Under the pieces are notes generated by a model. It worked only from the letters and a program-made list of their open reading frames with translations. It was not told where the DNA came from and did no database searches. Shown piece after piece: positions 49,071 through 59,708 of a DNA stretch of 64,000 bases. Origin of the DNA: Pachyseris speciosa (Eukaryota; Cnidaria; Anthozoa; Scleractinia; Pachyseridae); the NCBI GenBank assembly GCA_016490735.1, contig JAEMWC010000107.1, positions 28,501 to 92,500 of the forward strand, in the 5' to 3' direction. The first letter of the stretch is position 1. Each line of letters starts with the position of its first letter. A program made the translations under genes and the position numbers.

Positions 49071-51033
49071 ATGTCCGCGATTGTACCTCCTGGTGTCCCC
49101 GATTCGGCAGAATGTATCGATAATTTAAACGATCTTATCAAAGAATGGTTTAAAAAGTTAAAGGTAGACGCCCTGCGATCGTATTTATCAGCTCACGGTG
49201 TACCGTGTAGCTCTCAGGGGAAGCAATACGTGAAGGAAAAATTAGTAGAACTTTCATACGAAACTTGGAGACTGAAGCTAGAAATGCCAAGCCGAGACGA
49301 AGAGAACGTTGATGACGTTATCCTAGAGAAGCACAGGTTCGATGGTCACAACATACCTCTGATCACGAAACTGTCGGCTGGATGGACAAAATGTTTGGAC
49401 GATTCGCCCGATCTCTCATACGCCGACATCTACAATTATTTTGTCCATAAACCGGGTTATGATCATGAAAATCTCAAGTCCTACAAAGGACTTGACGGTT
49501 ATAAACTCATGATAGATGGACATGTCAGAAGTCTACTGTTTCAAAAAACTGATCAGTGCAGCTATTTCAAATTTCAAGTTCAACCCACTGAAAGGAAAAA
49601 AACATGGAATGGCAAGGACTGTTATGATTGCTGGACGATCATAACGAACAATGGCGAAATTATATCAGGCTTTTGTCATTGCTATGGAGGGTAAGTATTT
49701 GGCAACCAAATTGTAAAAGATAACATGGTTTTTATTTGCATAGAAGAGCCGTAATAACAAAAATTCCATTGTTTGGGAGCAATGAAAAAATGTTTTAATT
49801 GACTCATGCGGTTCCTTAATTAAATCTAGTGCACCATTTATTAATGTTAGGGCAGATGGAGGGTGTCGCCATGTAGCTGCTGGACTATTTGAGGTAGATA
49901 GAACACTACAGACAAGGAAACTGGGGCAACAACCTTCTTGCACTGATCAGAAGTGTGTGTGGACTCAGCCAGCTAAGAAGGCCCAAGGTGCTGTGCCAGT
50001 TAAGAAAATGAGGCTAGACAAAAAGGCTAGTACTACTGACCCTCCCATTGACCATTCCATGTTTGACCCTCGTCCAGAATGGGCAAAGGGCACATCCCAG
50101 CTCCGACAGATCCAGTTGCATGAAATACTTCACAAAAACTGTCCAGATGCAGTAGGCCTGGATGTGCTAGGGGTTAACATGCCAGTTTCCCTTGACACCA
50201 TACCACCAGAGGATGATGCTAATTTGTTGGCTGAAGTTACAGTGAGCACTTGTACATCTCTGACAATAAAGGAATTAGTTGAGGACAGAGCTGTTAATAG
50301 CCCTGAAGACTTAGCTTCTTTGCTGTCATCAATGCAATATAAGGAAGAGGAGCGGGAAGAAATAACTAGGTCTACAATTGGTCAGTCCAACAACCCCATA
50401 TGGTTTAAACACAGGGTGGCTAGAATTACAGGGTCTATTGCATACACAGTGTGTCATCGACGAGAAAGCACAGATCCCAAAAACTTACTTGATACTATAG
50501 TGGGAAAAGAAAGTTCTCAGTGGGAGAACATGCCTGCTCCAATAGAGTATGAGAAGAATAATGAGCACAAAGCCATTCGACTTTTCATCAAGGAAAATAA
50601 AAAATTACATAGAGGTCTTGTAGTTAAGGAGACTGGACTACACATTTTCGAAAGTTGTGTGTTTTTAGGAGCAAGTCCAGATGGAATTATGACATGCAGC
50701 TGTTGCAATACAGCCAAAGTGGTGGAAGTGAAATGTCTATGGGCACACAGAAATCAAAAGCCCAAGGAAGCAGCCCTAGCAATGAAAGGCTATTTTGACA
50801 TAGACAATGCTGGAAAATTAGTCCTTAGAAAGGAAACAAAGTGGTTTTATCAAATGCAAATGGAAATGATTGCTACTCAATTGCCAACTGGTGTTTTGGT
50901 TCTATACACTGATCTAGGGGTTGAAAGTGTCTTGGTTCAATTTGACTCGAAGCTTTCTGACACAATGACTTTAAAGTTGAAGAACTTTTATTTGGCTTTT
51001 GTTGTGCCACATTTGGTGAAAGAAATGTCTTGT
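49071..51033 (+). CDS. SWIM zinc finger / YqaJ-like nuclease of the transposon (two exons)
   Basis: Exon 1, 49071-49690, starts at ATG (MSAIVPPGV) and ends before GTAAGT; exon 2 starts at 49851 after TTAATGTTAG. Joining them completes a SWIM motif across the junction: CHC, eight residues, then CRH. Exon 2 carries the YqaJ/lambda-exonuclease fold: WFKHRVARITGS near the start, then LGASPDG, then VVEVKCLWAH (the D...E-x-K catalytic core) and FYQMQMEM. The nuclease is a transposon accessory protein of unproven role. An upstream ATG at 48978 lies in the terminal repeat and is less likely. The open frame runs on to 51450, but after HLVKEM (51033) it enters GC-rich inserted DNA, so the natural C-terminus is probably disrupted. 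Confidence 0.85.
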
Positions 51034-51039
51034 TACCCG

Positions 51040-51700
51040 GGCTGCGCGCGTCTCGCGCGGCGCCCGGGTCTTAAACTACCGACGGTTCTTCTTTTTCGTC
51101 GTCGAGTATCATCCACAAATGGCACTTCCGGCGTTTCTGCGCAAGCGCTAGCTATTTTTAACAACAGTGATGCGTGTTGTCACGTATGGGAAAATGTCGA
51201 TTCATCTTGTGGCTTTAGAAGTCTGAACAAACAATATGTTAAGAGAAGTGTCTATGCCAATGTTTGGAAGTTCAACGGCGAGAAGAAAGTTTTTAACATG
51301 AGTAAACTTAAAGGCAGATGGACTGCCGTGTTTCCCCGTGTCTGCTTCAGTAGACAGCGAGTAGTCTCTAATTTTGGCGACGGATTGTGGGGGCACGTGC
51401 GCGCGCGAAGTTGCGAGGAGACGCGACGCGAGGGGAGCGCCAAAAATTAGAGACTACAGACAAAGGGAGTTTGACCTTTCACGGCCGAGTGATTCGGAAG
51501 TGTAAATCTCATATCAACAGCAAGAATGATGCCTGTTGTCACGTATCGGAAAACGTCGATTCACCTTGTGTTTTAGAAGTCTGAACAACTAATATGTTAA
51601 GACAAGTGTCTATACGAATGTTTGCAAGTTCAACAGCGAGAAGAAAGCTTTTAACATGACCAAAATTTAACTCCAGATGGACTGCCGTGTTCCCGTATCC
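51040..51700. repeat. Nested repeats at the 3' end of the nuclease gene
   Basis: 51164-51300 is directly repeated at 51525-51660 (blocks GTTGTCACGTAT and AACGGCGAGAAGAAAG / AACAGCGAGAAGAAAG). Between them, 51365-51462 is a GC-rich inverted-repeat element with ends GTCTCTAATTTTGGCG and CGCCAAAAATTAGAGAC, related to 10768-10900. This arrangement suggests insertion with flanking duplication. Confidence 0.65.
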
Positions 51701-52104
51701 GCTCCATTGAGATGTACATTTTGTTGAATAACTCAAGTACGGGATATCACACACCCCTGAGACAGGTAGGTTATTTACTATTTTGCCACAATATCTCAAT
51801 TTCTGGACTTTAATTTTTGAATGATAAGCGATTATATTTTACAAATGTACTAGCGTCCCTTGAAACTGTCCAGAAACGTTCCTTTCTTGTGTTTCAAATG
51901 ACCCTGGATTGACGTATTTGTAAACAGTTTCACTCTGCTAATTAATTTTCTACTCACATTTCACCGAGACTCCATTCACATTTATGCGAAAAAATCCAAC
52001 ATCGTTTGATAAGCGTTTCCTTTCTCAAACAATTATCCATCGAAGCGAAAACAACTGTGCTTAGTGTTTTTTTTTGGAATCAATACACTATTTTTATCAT
52101 CTTG

Positions 52105-52185
52105 CATAACGATAAACCTCTGTGGCCTAAAGGTCATTGTTCCTGCCTGTGACGCAGCTAACCCAGGTTCGATGTCCTTTAGTGG
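52105..52185 (+). other. tRNA-like sequence (pseudo-tRNA or SINE promoter)
   Basis: It contains an A-box-like GTGGCCTAAAGGTCA, an anticodon-arm-like CTGCCTGTGACGCAG (perfect 4-base stem, 7-base loop) and a B-box-like AGGTTCGATGTCC. The T stem and acceptor stem do not pair, so it is not a working tRNA gene. Confidence 0.35.
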
Positions 52186-52855
52186 TATATATCACGGGCT
52201 TTATTTTTTCTGTTTCTGTTTCTCTTTTTCTTGTTCTTTTAGAAATATTTTTTACAAGTGTTATAATTATTGTGCTCAATGGTTGAGCTGTATTTTAGAG
52301 GAATATATGTTGATAGGGGTCTAAAGAAATAGACTCCAACACAAGCTAAACACAATGCGTCCGATGTAAGAAAGACAGACTTCCCTCTATTCTTTTGTTT
52401 AGCACTAAGTTAGGGATACAATACTGTTTTTTGCAAGCCCGGGTTTAGGCTAATTGTAGCCTCTTGTATTTAACTTAATGAGGATTACTAGTTGATACCT
52501 GTATGTTCAGGGGTATCAATAACTCTTGTATACCTGCCAACCTTATAAAATCAGAACTAGGGACCACCCCACCTCACCCCAGTCCTGGGTAGTACCCTGC
52601 CCACAGCACTGAGCAGGGTCCAGGTCAATGATCTCGGGTTATGCATTAGTTGTTAACAATGTTGCCTGTACTTTACTGTTCTACGTTAATATGTAGCATT
52701 AGAATTCTCAGGTGTTGCTTAATGCTCTCAAGCACAAAATGTACAGTACTGCATAAAATAGGAGTTAGAAGAGTCCAGACTAATCTTTAAGATGGTATGT
52801 CTAATTTAAAGAATAGAATTACAAACCTGCTTCTAATGAAACTCATCCATTTGGC

Positions 52856-55623
52856 TTATTTAGCTAACTTTGGATACATGTTACACAAAGCAGCACAAAC
52901 AACAACAATCTGGTCAATTACTGGCTTCAGTGTCAAAGGAATGACTCCTTGTAGTATTTTAAAGTTCTTAATCCGTTCTATAGCTCTCTCTACGTGTATT
53001 CTGGCAGAGGCAATTCTTCTAGTCTTTGTCACTTGCTTTCTGGATAATGGCTTACCAGTAGTAGAGGGTGGTATGTTTAAAGTGCATTTTTTTACAAGCA
53101 GCAAATCACGCACTTTAAACCCTCTGTCAGCCATAACATCATCCCCAGGCTCAAGAAGATCCAAAAACCCACATTTCTGTTATTTCTCTGTCTGAAACAC
53201 TACCTGACCATACATTTGAAACAAAGGTAAATGCACCTGATGGTGAAATTCCAAATAAGCACTTGACAGTGTTTCTTTGTTTGTATTCACTCCATGTGAT
53301 TCGCTGTGCAGTTGGAGTTTTAGGCTTTTCAACCTGGAACTCAGAACAATCAATGACCACTCTGGTTCTAGGATACCGAGCAAAACACTGAGGCCTGTGA
53401 ATTTCAACAAGTTCCCTTGATGGCCAGGCTATTAAGCCGATCAGTTCATAGTACAATAAATTGATCCAAGTTTTAAACAACTTAGAAACTTTAGAAAAAG
53501 TAACACCAAAACTATCTGCTAAATGTTGCTCTGTTAGACCTAAGCGAAGCTTCACTAGTACAAGCACAAATTCTTCAAATGATGTTAGTTTCCTTTTTCT
53601 GCCTGCCTGCTTCCTGTCAGTATCCTGAAAACATTATAAAACAGTAGACTCTGGATCAGTGATATTTCAATATCACATCACAGAATACATCTGTAAAAAA
53701 GCATAAATAAATTTAAAAGGGTAAACTGAGTTTTCGATCCCTTTACCACAACCCATGTTTTTTTACTTCAGAAAAAGGTTTTGAGAATCATATCAAGAAG
53801 CGCATTTGACGCTCATACTGAACCAATATTTAAGCAGCTGAAAATTCTGAAACTCAGTGATATTTATCGATCTCAAATTGGCAAGTTTATGTTTTCTTTT
53901 AAGAAAGGCCTCCTTTCTGATGCATTCAATGAAATGTTTTTGCTGACTAATCAAATTCATCATTATAATACTAGAAACTCCAATGCCTTTTACTTATTTT
54001 CTTGTAGAACGAATGTAGGACAATTTGGAATATGCTTTCAAGGACCTAAATTGTTTAATTCTTTCAATACAGAAATTCAGAATGCTGACAGTTTTTCTCA
54101 ATTTAAGTCTAAATTAAAAATTTTCCTCCTGAACTGACTTCCCCTTATTTTGTTCATTTTGTTTGTTTGTTTGTGTTCTTGCTTTTTAACCTAAATGTGC
54201 TTACAAATTAATTAAGACACACCTAAATTATCTTTTTATAGTTGTATTTTCTTGAGGTGCCTGTAGCCCGAATAAGCCCTAATGGTTTCCATATGGGCAT
54301 CCTCGCCTAATGCTTTTCTCTTATTGATTATTTAATTTATCTCTTGTAGTTAAATACATGTTTATCTTGTAATTTAAAATAACAGTAAGTGGCAAAAAAA
54401 TAAACTGAAACTGAAACACAGCTACCTCTTAATACAGACAAATGATTTCAGCTCAATCATGAAATAAATGAATAATTTCAAGGCTGTGCTCTAAGAAAAA
54501 TTTTTGGGAGCCCAAAACTCTGAACCTTTGAAATCCAGGGCGCCCAGCATAATAATTGTGTGAAAAAACTAAGATTTCCTTGTCGCCGAAAGGCAAAAGT
54601 AAGTCACCAGGGGCCCCTGGGCACTGCTAGAGCACAGCCTTGAATTTACTGTGTGCAACATCTATGATTTTTATACTCAGTTCATAACCAACCAGTCAAA
54701 CAACAACACATAAAAATGGAAGGATATGTGCAAAGAAACTCTCTATTCCACTATTCCACTCTATTCCAAGTCACTATTCCAACCCCTTATACCGTAATAA
54801 ATGAAAGACCCCTTACATTTCTGAAACTACTTGGTCCATGCCAGTACCTCATGGACTGAGCAACAGGTTCAAGTAATGCAAATAAGTCGACCAGTAAACT
54901 GCGAGAGGGTAATCCTGTGTAAAATCTGACACTCTTGTCATCCGTCAAGACTTGCATCATAAATAACTCTCTTCTCAATTTCTCCTTGTTTTCAAGTGTC
55001 TCTTCGCTTTGCTTGGTCCTTTCGGTGAGTTTGTCAAGGTCTTCAGAGGTGAGGAACGTTTGTGAACCAACTGAACAGTTCGAGGAACAGTAATTATGTT
55101 CAGCTAGAATTACTGTAGAGATGAAGGATTCATCACCACCACCACCGCAATTCTCACTCACTTCTTCCGAGACTTTTGATGTCTCAGTTGATGTTTTCGT
55201 AATCTCTTCAGGCACAGATTTCTTCATACGCTTGGAAGGGGTCGACTGAGTCTCCCTGTCTCGAGGGGCCTTTCTTTTGGAAGGATGCTCCTGGCAACGA
55301 TCCAAATGCTTACAGTTGTAAACCGAAGGTATCGGGTCAGCTTTGCAGTATCCCAAGCCTAGACTGAAATGTATTGAACAAACACGGTAGTTTCTCGATA
55401 TGTCCTTTAGTTTCAAATCTTTTCTCTTCAAGAATAAAAACCAGGCTTTTCTTAAAGTCTTCTCCGCTGGAAATGGATGGAATTGTACTTTCAGTAAATC
55501 AGGGCGCTTCGGAGGATGGCCACAAATACGAGCAGAAACATTTTGCTTACATCCTCTCACACAAGCAACCTTCTCTCGAGTACCGTTGTTACATCCGTAC
55601 ACTGCGCAAAAATGCCAGGTCAT
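52856..55623 (-). pseudogene. THAP + DDE transposase of the ISL2EU element (frameshifted)
   Basis: Exon 1, 55623-54817, starts with a THAP zinc finger: MTWHFCAVYGC, a Trp at AWFLFL, CSIHF and a closing DPIPSVY (C2CH, about 100 residues; the spacing is longer than usual because of an internal Cys-rich insert). A basic linker and a coiled-coil-like stretch follow. Donor AAT|GTAAGG at 54816. Exon 2, 53624-52856, begins in phase 0 after TTTTCAG and has a helix-turn-helix (EQHLADSFGVTFSK) and a DDE_4-type core: VVIDCSEF, VMADRGF and HVERAIERIK hold the three acidic residues. Between DREITE and CGFLDLLEPGD (about 53170) the frame shifts, consistent with loss of two bases. Either this copy is dead or the base call is wrong. 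Confidence 0.85.
53764..54415 (+). pseudogene. 5'-truncated LINE in the transposase intron
   Basis: The plus-strand frame begins LQKKVLRIISRSAF and continues through HHYNTRNS and FNSFNTEIQ to FKSKLKIFLLN and a stop at 54137. This is the C-terminal tail of a CR1/L2-type reverse transcriptase. About 275 bases of 3' UTR end near AATAAACTGAAACTGAAACA, a short tandem tail as expected for this LINE class. It interrupts the transposase intron, so the LINE arrived after the ISL2EU element or its ancestor. Confidence 0.75.
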
Positions 55624-55698
55624 TCCTTTTCGTCCAAAGCCTCCAAAGGCAGCTATGATGTTTGTGTTCTTCGATGCCTTCCTCGACAATATCCTCGA

Positions 55699-55774
55699 CT
55701 TGCCCGCATTAGCCTCACTTTCGTGCTTGGGCCCGTGATTATACAAAACTGCGGTTTTATTTCGAAAAAGGGCT
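55699..55774 (-). repeat. Right terminal inverted repeat of the ISL2EU element
   Basis: Mirror of the left end. The element boundary GGGCT|AT is set by comparison with the empty site at 60701. Confidence 0.95.
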
Positions 55775-55776
55775 AT

Positions 55777-56130
55777 TTGCGACAAATAGAACTTTTTGGA
55801 TAATGGCGAACGATTTGGTTATTCTTTTGTAAGTACAGGCACCGCACAGGGGGAGGGGCTTTAGTTCCCCCCCTCCCACCTTTCAACAGTACAATGTCTT
55901 GAATGCAATTGCCAGTTATGATTAGTTAAGCGAATAGGTAATGAAATTCTTGTTCTAAAATACCGCTTTTTGTTGCTGAAAGTATATTTTTTACCACACC
56001 ATGTTAGTTTTAATTTAAATGCATTTCTAGCCATTTCAGAGGACTTAAATTTAAAATTTTACCTTGGGAGCATGCCCCCGGACCCCGGAGTTGACTCTTG
56101 CTAACGCTGCGACGGCCTTGAATTATGTTA
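55777..56130. other. Right flank of the transposon, host repeat
   Basis: 55777-55850 continues the host repeat (TTGCGACAAATAGAAC, ATGGCGAACGATTTGGTTAT) found uninterrupted at 60703-60770. From 55850 to 56130 nothing is recognised apart from a C-run and a GAGCATGCCCCCGGA block that also occurs at 4230. Confidence 0.6.
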
Positions 56131-57589
56131 ATTATCCTTACTGAACTCACTTTAAAGTAAAATTTAGTCTACATGCTAACGAGTCTAGTAAGGCTAATTG
56201 TCAAAAAGAAAGAATAATCGCCCCTGGCGCGCACCATTATGTAAAAGGTCCATAGTATAAATTACTTCTAAGTTAAAGCTTTCGTACGCAATTAGCTCCA
56301 CAGTGTGTTTCTAGCATCTGACAGAAAGCCAAAAGTGAGATGAGATCCGAACCGCTGAAAAAATTTCAAATCCTGATTTTTCTAATAAACTCGGCGTAAA
56401 TATAGAAAAGGCTGGCTTATTGGAGAGAAGGGAGAAGGGTGAAATAAGTTAATGCTTTTTTGTTGTTGTTGTTATGCTTCAGCTATTTGTTTTCAAGGAT
56501 AAACAGTCTAGAAGGAGTAAAAAAAAAGGTAGTAATGGATTTTTAAGAAATTTGAAGAGGATAATGGCATATGAAGGTGGAATATAGAAATGAATATGAG
56601 TATAAAAAGAGACGCCAAAACGAGGGCGTTACAGAGTGCACATGGCTTTGTCGTTCTTTGTTGTGTCCAAGTCTAGTCAGCCAATTTCATGAAGAAAGAT
56701 AAACCTGAAACGGACTTTTCCCTTCTAGGGCGACATAGATTCGAATTCTTGTAATACTGTGTAATATCAACATTCGAGCTTAATTAATGGTTCGACGCTT
56801 TCGTGACTAAAAAAGAAGCGTTTTCCTTTTCTTTTATCATGACTCGGCATACAGCTGTTTCCAAGGTAACGCAAAACAACAAATAGCAACAAGCGACAGG
56901 AATACCCACGCGCTATGTTTCACTTAAGCACGTGGCGATTCAAACAGTACAAGACAATATCAACGAATACAGGATAAAAGAAAAAACCGGGTATATCATT
57001 GTAGACTCAGATAAACGTCAATACAGTATTTCAGTAGACAAATAAAACTAAATTTAAACTAAAAAAGTTAGCTGTATATTTTATTTTTGCGTGAGATCCA
57101 CAGTGTACGACTATTTGTGACGTATATATGCCAATTATTCTAATGCCTTGGGCATCTTCTATGCTTCTTTACCTTGTTAGGATATTTCTTATAGGTTTTC
57201 AGTTTTTCACACTTACTAATATAAATATAAAATAACCAGTTTAATACAAAACAAAATGATTTTTTCTTTCGATAGTTGCAAAGATGGATTTTACTGATGC
57301 GGTCTTCGGTTAAAAAGATAATAAGCCTCCCGCCGAATAATAAGCGTTTTCCGCTTCTTTGATCATGACTCGGCATACAACTGTTTCCAAGGTAAGTAAA
57401 CGCAAAACAAAAAATATTATTCTAATGCCTGAGGCATCTTCTATGCTTCTTTATCTTGTGACACGCAATTATGACAAAAGGGTAACAGGATATTTCTTAT
57501 AGGTTTTCAGTTTTTCACACTTACTAATAGATATCTAAAATAACCAGTTTAAAACAAAACAAAATGATTTTTTCTTTCGATAGTCGTAC

Positions 57590-58012
57590 TTCAGCCGAGC
57601 CGAATCGAATTCAACGAATTAAGTTTATGCGAAGTACGGCGTCTGAATCAATTCGGAACGGCTGATTTAATTTAGATCGGCTGAGCAATTAATCCCGCCT
57701 GGCTCAGCCGGGAAGAACTGCTGAAGAACGGCTTCACATGAGTTGAATCAAATGTATAAATAATTTTAATGTATTTTTTATGATGTTTTTTTCATGACAG
57801 CATGCACAAAGGAGTGTTGCAGAAGAAAAAAATGGCGGCTTGGCGGGCCAAACTCAACGAAGGTGACATGTGTACTTCGTTTTTCGGCCGAATAAAGTTC
57901 GGCGTCTGAATCAATTCAGCCAGGATTAATTATTTAGGTCGGCCTTTCGTCGAATTCGATTCGCCTCGGCTGAAGTACGGCGTCTGAAACGGGCCTAAGC
58001 CGCCAAATTGAA
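57590..58012. mobile_element. MITE with long inverted ends (GTACTTCAGCCGAG family)
   Basis: The left end has GTACTTCAGCCGAGCCGAAT and the right end has its mirror ATTCGCCTCGGCTGAAGTAC. Inner copies of GGCGTCTGAATCAATTC face each other. It has a paralogue at 61722-62170, but is absent in the 28-31 kb copy. Non-coding. Confidence 0.75.
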
Positions 58013-58268
58013 TATCGAGTTCTCAAATGCAAGGCAACGTCAAGCTTGATGCACCTGGAATCCTTTTCCTCGCTTAGCCAAATCCGGCAAACTTATTTTA
58101 AAGATCAAAATATCTACACAACTCCTCATCAAATCGCTCCCAAATTCGTGTCAAGTAATAATTCTCAGGTAGTCAGTTTAACCATGATCGGACCTAAAAT
58201 ACTATTGGTGTACTTGACTGTGACAATTAATCAAGGACTTCTGACTGCCCAGTGAGATTTTTACCTAC

Positions 58269-58535
58269 CCGCAGATAACCTGTTCCGTTACTTAAGACTC
58301 CTCCAACTGCGACATCGTAGTTCGTCATGTTGTTAGGGGCAAACAAAGCGAAGCCAAACCCGACCCAGCCGGTCGCCCGAACCTCCACCAAAAATTCCAA
58401 AGTGTCCGCGGACGCGTTGAAATTGTACGAAATGTTGTAGTCTCCACCAGACGCCACAATCGAGTTAGAAAAAACATAGCTGGCTTTTGTGTGGGCCGCA
58501 AAAAGCGCTAACAGGCATAAATGAAACACTGCCAT
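58269..58535 (-). CDS. Duplicate of DOMON exon 1 (orphan or alternative first exon)
   Basis: 267 bases from ATG at 58535 to donor CGG|GTAGGT, same length, phase and near-identical protein to 31110-30844: signal peptide MAVFHLCLLALFAA, then GWVGFGFALFAPNN and GTGYLR. Frame and splice site are intact. No exon 2-type sequence is recognisable between it and 31110, so it is either a stranded duplicate or an alternative first exon that could splice, in the correct phase, to exon 2 at 23249 over a 35-kb intron. I cannot decide this from sequence. The upstream core promoter is split by a MITE. Confidence 0.75.
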
Positions 58536-58587
58536 TGCACGCGTATGGAGACCGAAAGCCTTCGCGTGTATCACATAATGACTTGCT

Positions 58588-58795
58588 GTGCGTCTGTGTT
58601 CAGTAATAGATCACAGATGACGTCAAAATGTGGTAAAAACAAGGAAGTGGCACACGAGCCGCAGGCGAGTGTGTCACTTATTTTCACATTTCTGCAAAAA
58701 TGGTTGCAGTGATGACGTAATCTGTGCATCTGTCCTCTAATAGATCATAGCTAAGAACCAATCACAACGCGCGAACTATTCACCTTATTATATAA
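58588..58795. mobile_element. MITE inserted in the duplicated promoter
   Basis: Absent from the otherwise collinear sequence at 31160-31190. Near-inverted ends AATAGATCACAGATGACGTC and GACGTAATCTGTGCATCTGT plus an AATAGATCA repeat. It lies between the exon and the duplicated TATA-like region. Confidence 0.7.
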
Positions 58796-59339
58796 TATAC
58801 AATATCTAACGATCACGCGTTCAGTATCGTTTGTTTCCGGCCACTCAACCAAAAAGAGGCAATATCATTCTTCTAAATGAAAGCGATAAGTAACCATAAT
58901 TAACCACTAAATAAAGTTATTTTTAGGCAACGACACTGAAACACAATGATGAGGTAAAAAAAAATAGCTAGAAATGTAGCAACAGTTATAAACCTACCGA
59001 CTAAGTGGGTTTTGAGCACGGCATATCACGAGACCGTCTTATACAATGATATGTTTGCGGTTACGTCGAGTTTTCCTTGTATTGTAGAGTTTGTATTTTT
59101 AGACAAACAATAAATAAACCTCTCACCAGCAATATTCTTTGAATGATCACGAACACTAATCACGGTAGATGAATTGCATCAGTTCGGCCGCCTGCTAATA
59201 ATTATTCGTTTCTACTCAGCTATTAAAAATACACCGGCATAAAATAAACTTATAGTGGATAAAGTAGCACAGTTTGCTTGTATCTTAGCAACACGCGCCA
59301 AATAAACCAAAAGACAAATCGTGCTCTCTAGGAAGAGTT

Positions 59340-59708
59340 CGTACCCCCGTGGAGGTGGGGGTACTCCGAGAAAAATTGGGTGGGCGTGTGCGGCCCGCTT
59401 CCTGAAATTCTTACCCTATTTCAGACCTGACCAATAGCTGAGGGACAACTTCCCCCACACCACCCAAGTTGTCCCACAGCGGTTTACAATTGGAAAATAA
59501 AGCTTGTTTACGTATCTTGGTTTATTTTTGCGCCAGAGACCGCCATTTTATACGTGTGTGTGGGAGGCGGTTCAACCCACACCACCAAAATTTTACGCCA
59601 GGTTATACAGCCTATTGAACAAAAGGGTGCGCCAGGTTATACACCCTATTGAACAATAGGTACGCCAGGTTATACACCCTATTGAACAAAAGGGTCTTTG
59701 GCAAAAGG
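59340..59708. repeat. Dispersed repeat and 34-base tandem repeats
   Basis: From 59594 to 59693 the unit ACGCCAGGTTATACACCCTA plus TTGAACAAAAGGGT is present three times. 59340-59480 is a GC-rich block of a dispersed family. No gene. Confidence 0.75.

Larger units (their letters stand above)
48924..55774. mobile_element. ISL2EU-type DNA transposon (PIF/Harbinger group), 6851 bp
   Basis: The ends are 55-base perfect inverted repeats (outer bases AGCCCTTTTTCG), extending imperfectly to about 75 bases. They are flanked by AT at 48922-48923 and 55775-55776. The paralogous repeat at 60691-60712 reads CTGCAATTTGCG and has no element, which proves the insertion and the 2-bp AT duplication. AT duplication plus a THAP/DDE transposase plus a YqaJ nuclease is the signature of the ISL2EU group as I know it. 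Genes converge: nuclease on plus, transposase on minus. Nested insertions and one frameshift suggest this copy is no longer autonomous. Confidence 0.93.
56130..59328. repeat. Segmental duplicate of intron 1 / exon 1 / promoter region
   Basis: Collinear with about 28760-31757 and, up to 58384, with 60780-62550. It carries the single-copy version of the second part of the 1983-bp unit, a MITE at 57590-58012, an exon 1 copy, and the promoter flank. A local direct duplication is at 57185-57270 and 57490-57585. Confidence 0.85.

Noticed and set aside
50517..51450. Nuclease C-terminus up to the stop at 51450
   Set aside because: Residues after 51033 come from a GC-rich inserted repeat and its flanking duplication, with no resemblance to the family.
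52105..52185. tRNA-His gene (the loop would place GTG as anticodon)
   Set aside because: Only the anticodon arm folds; T and acceptor stems fail.
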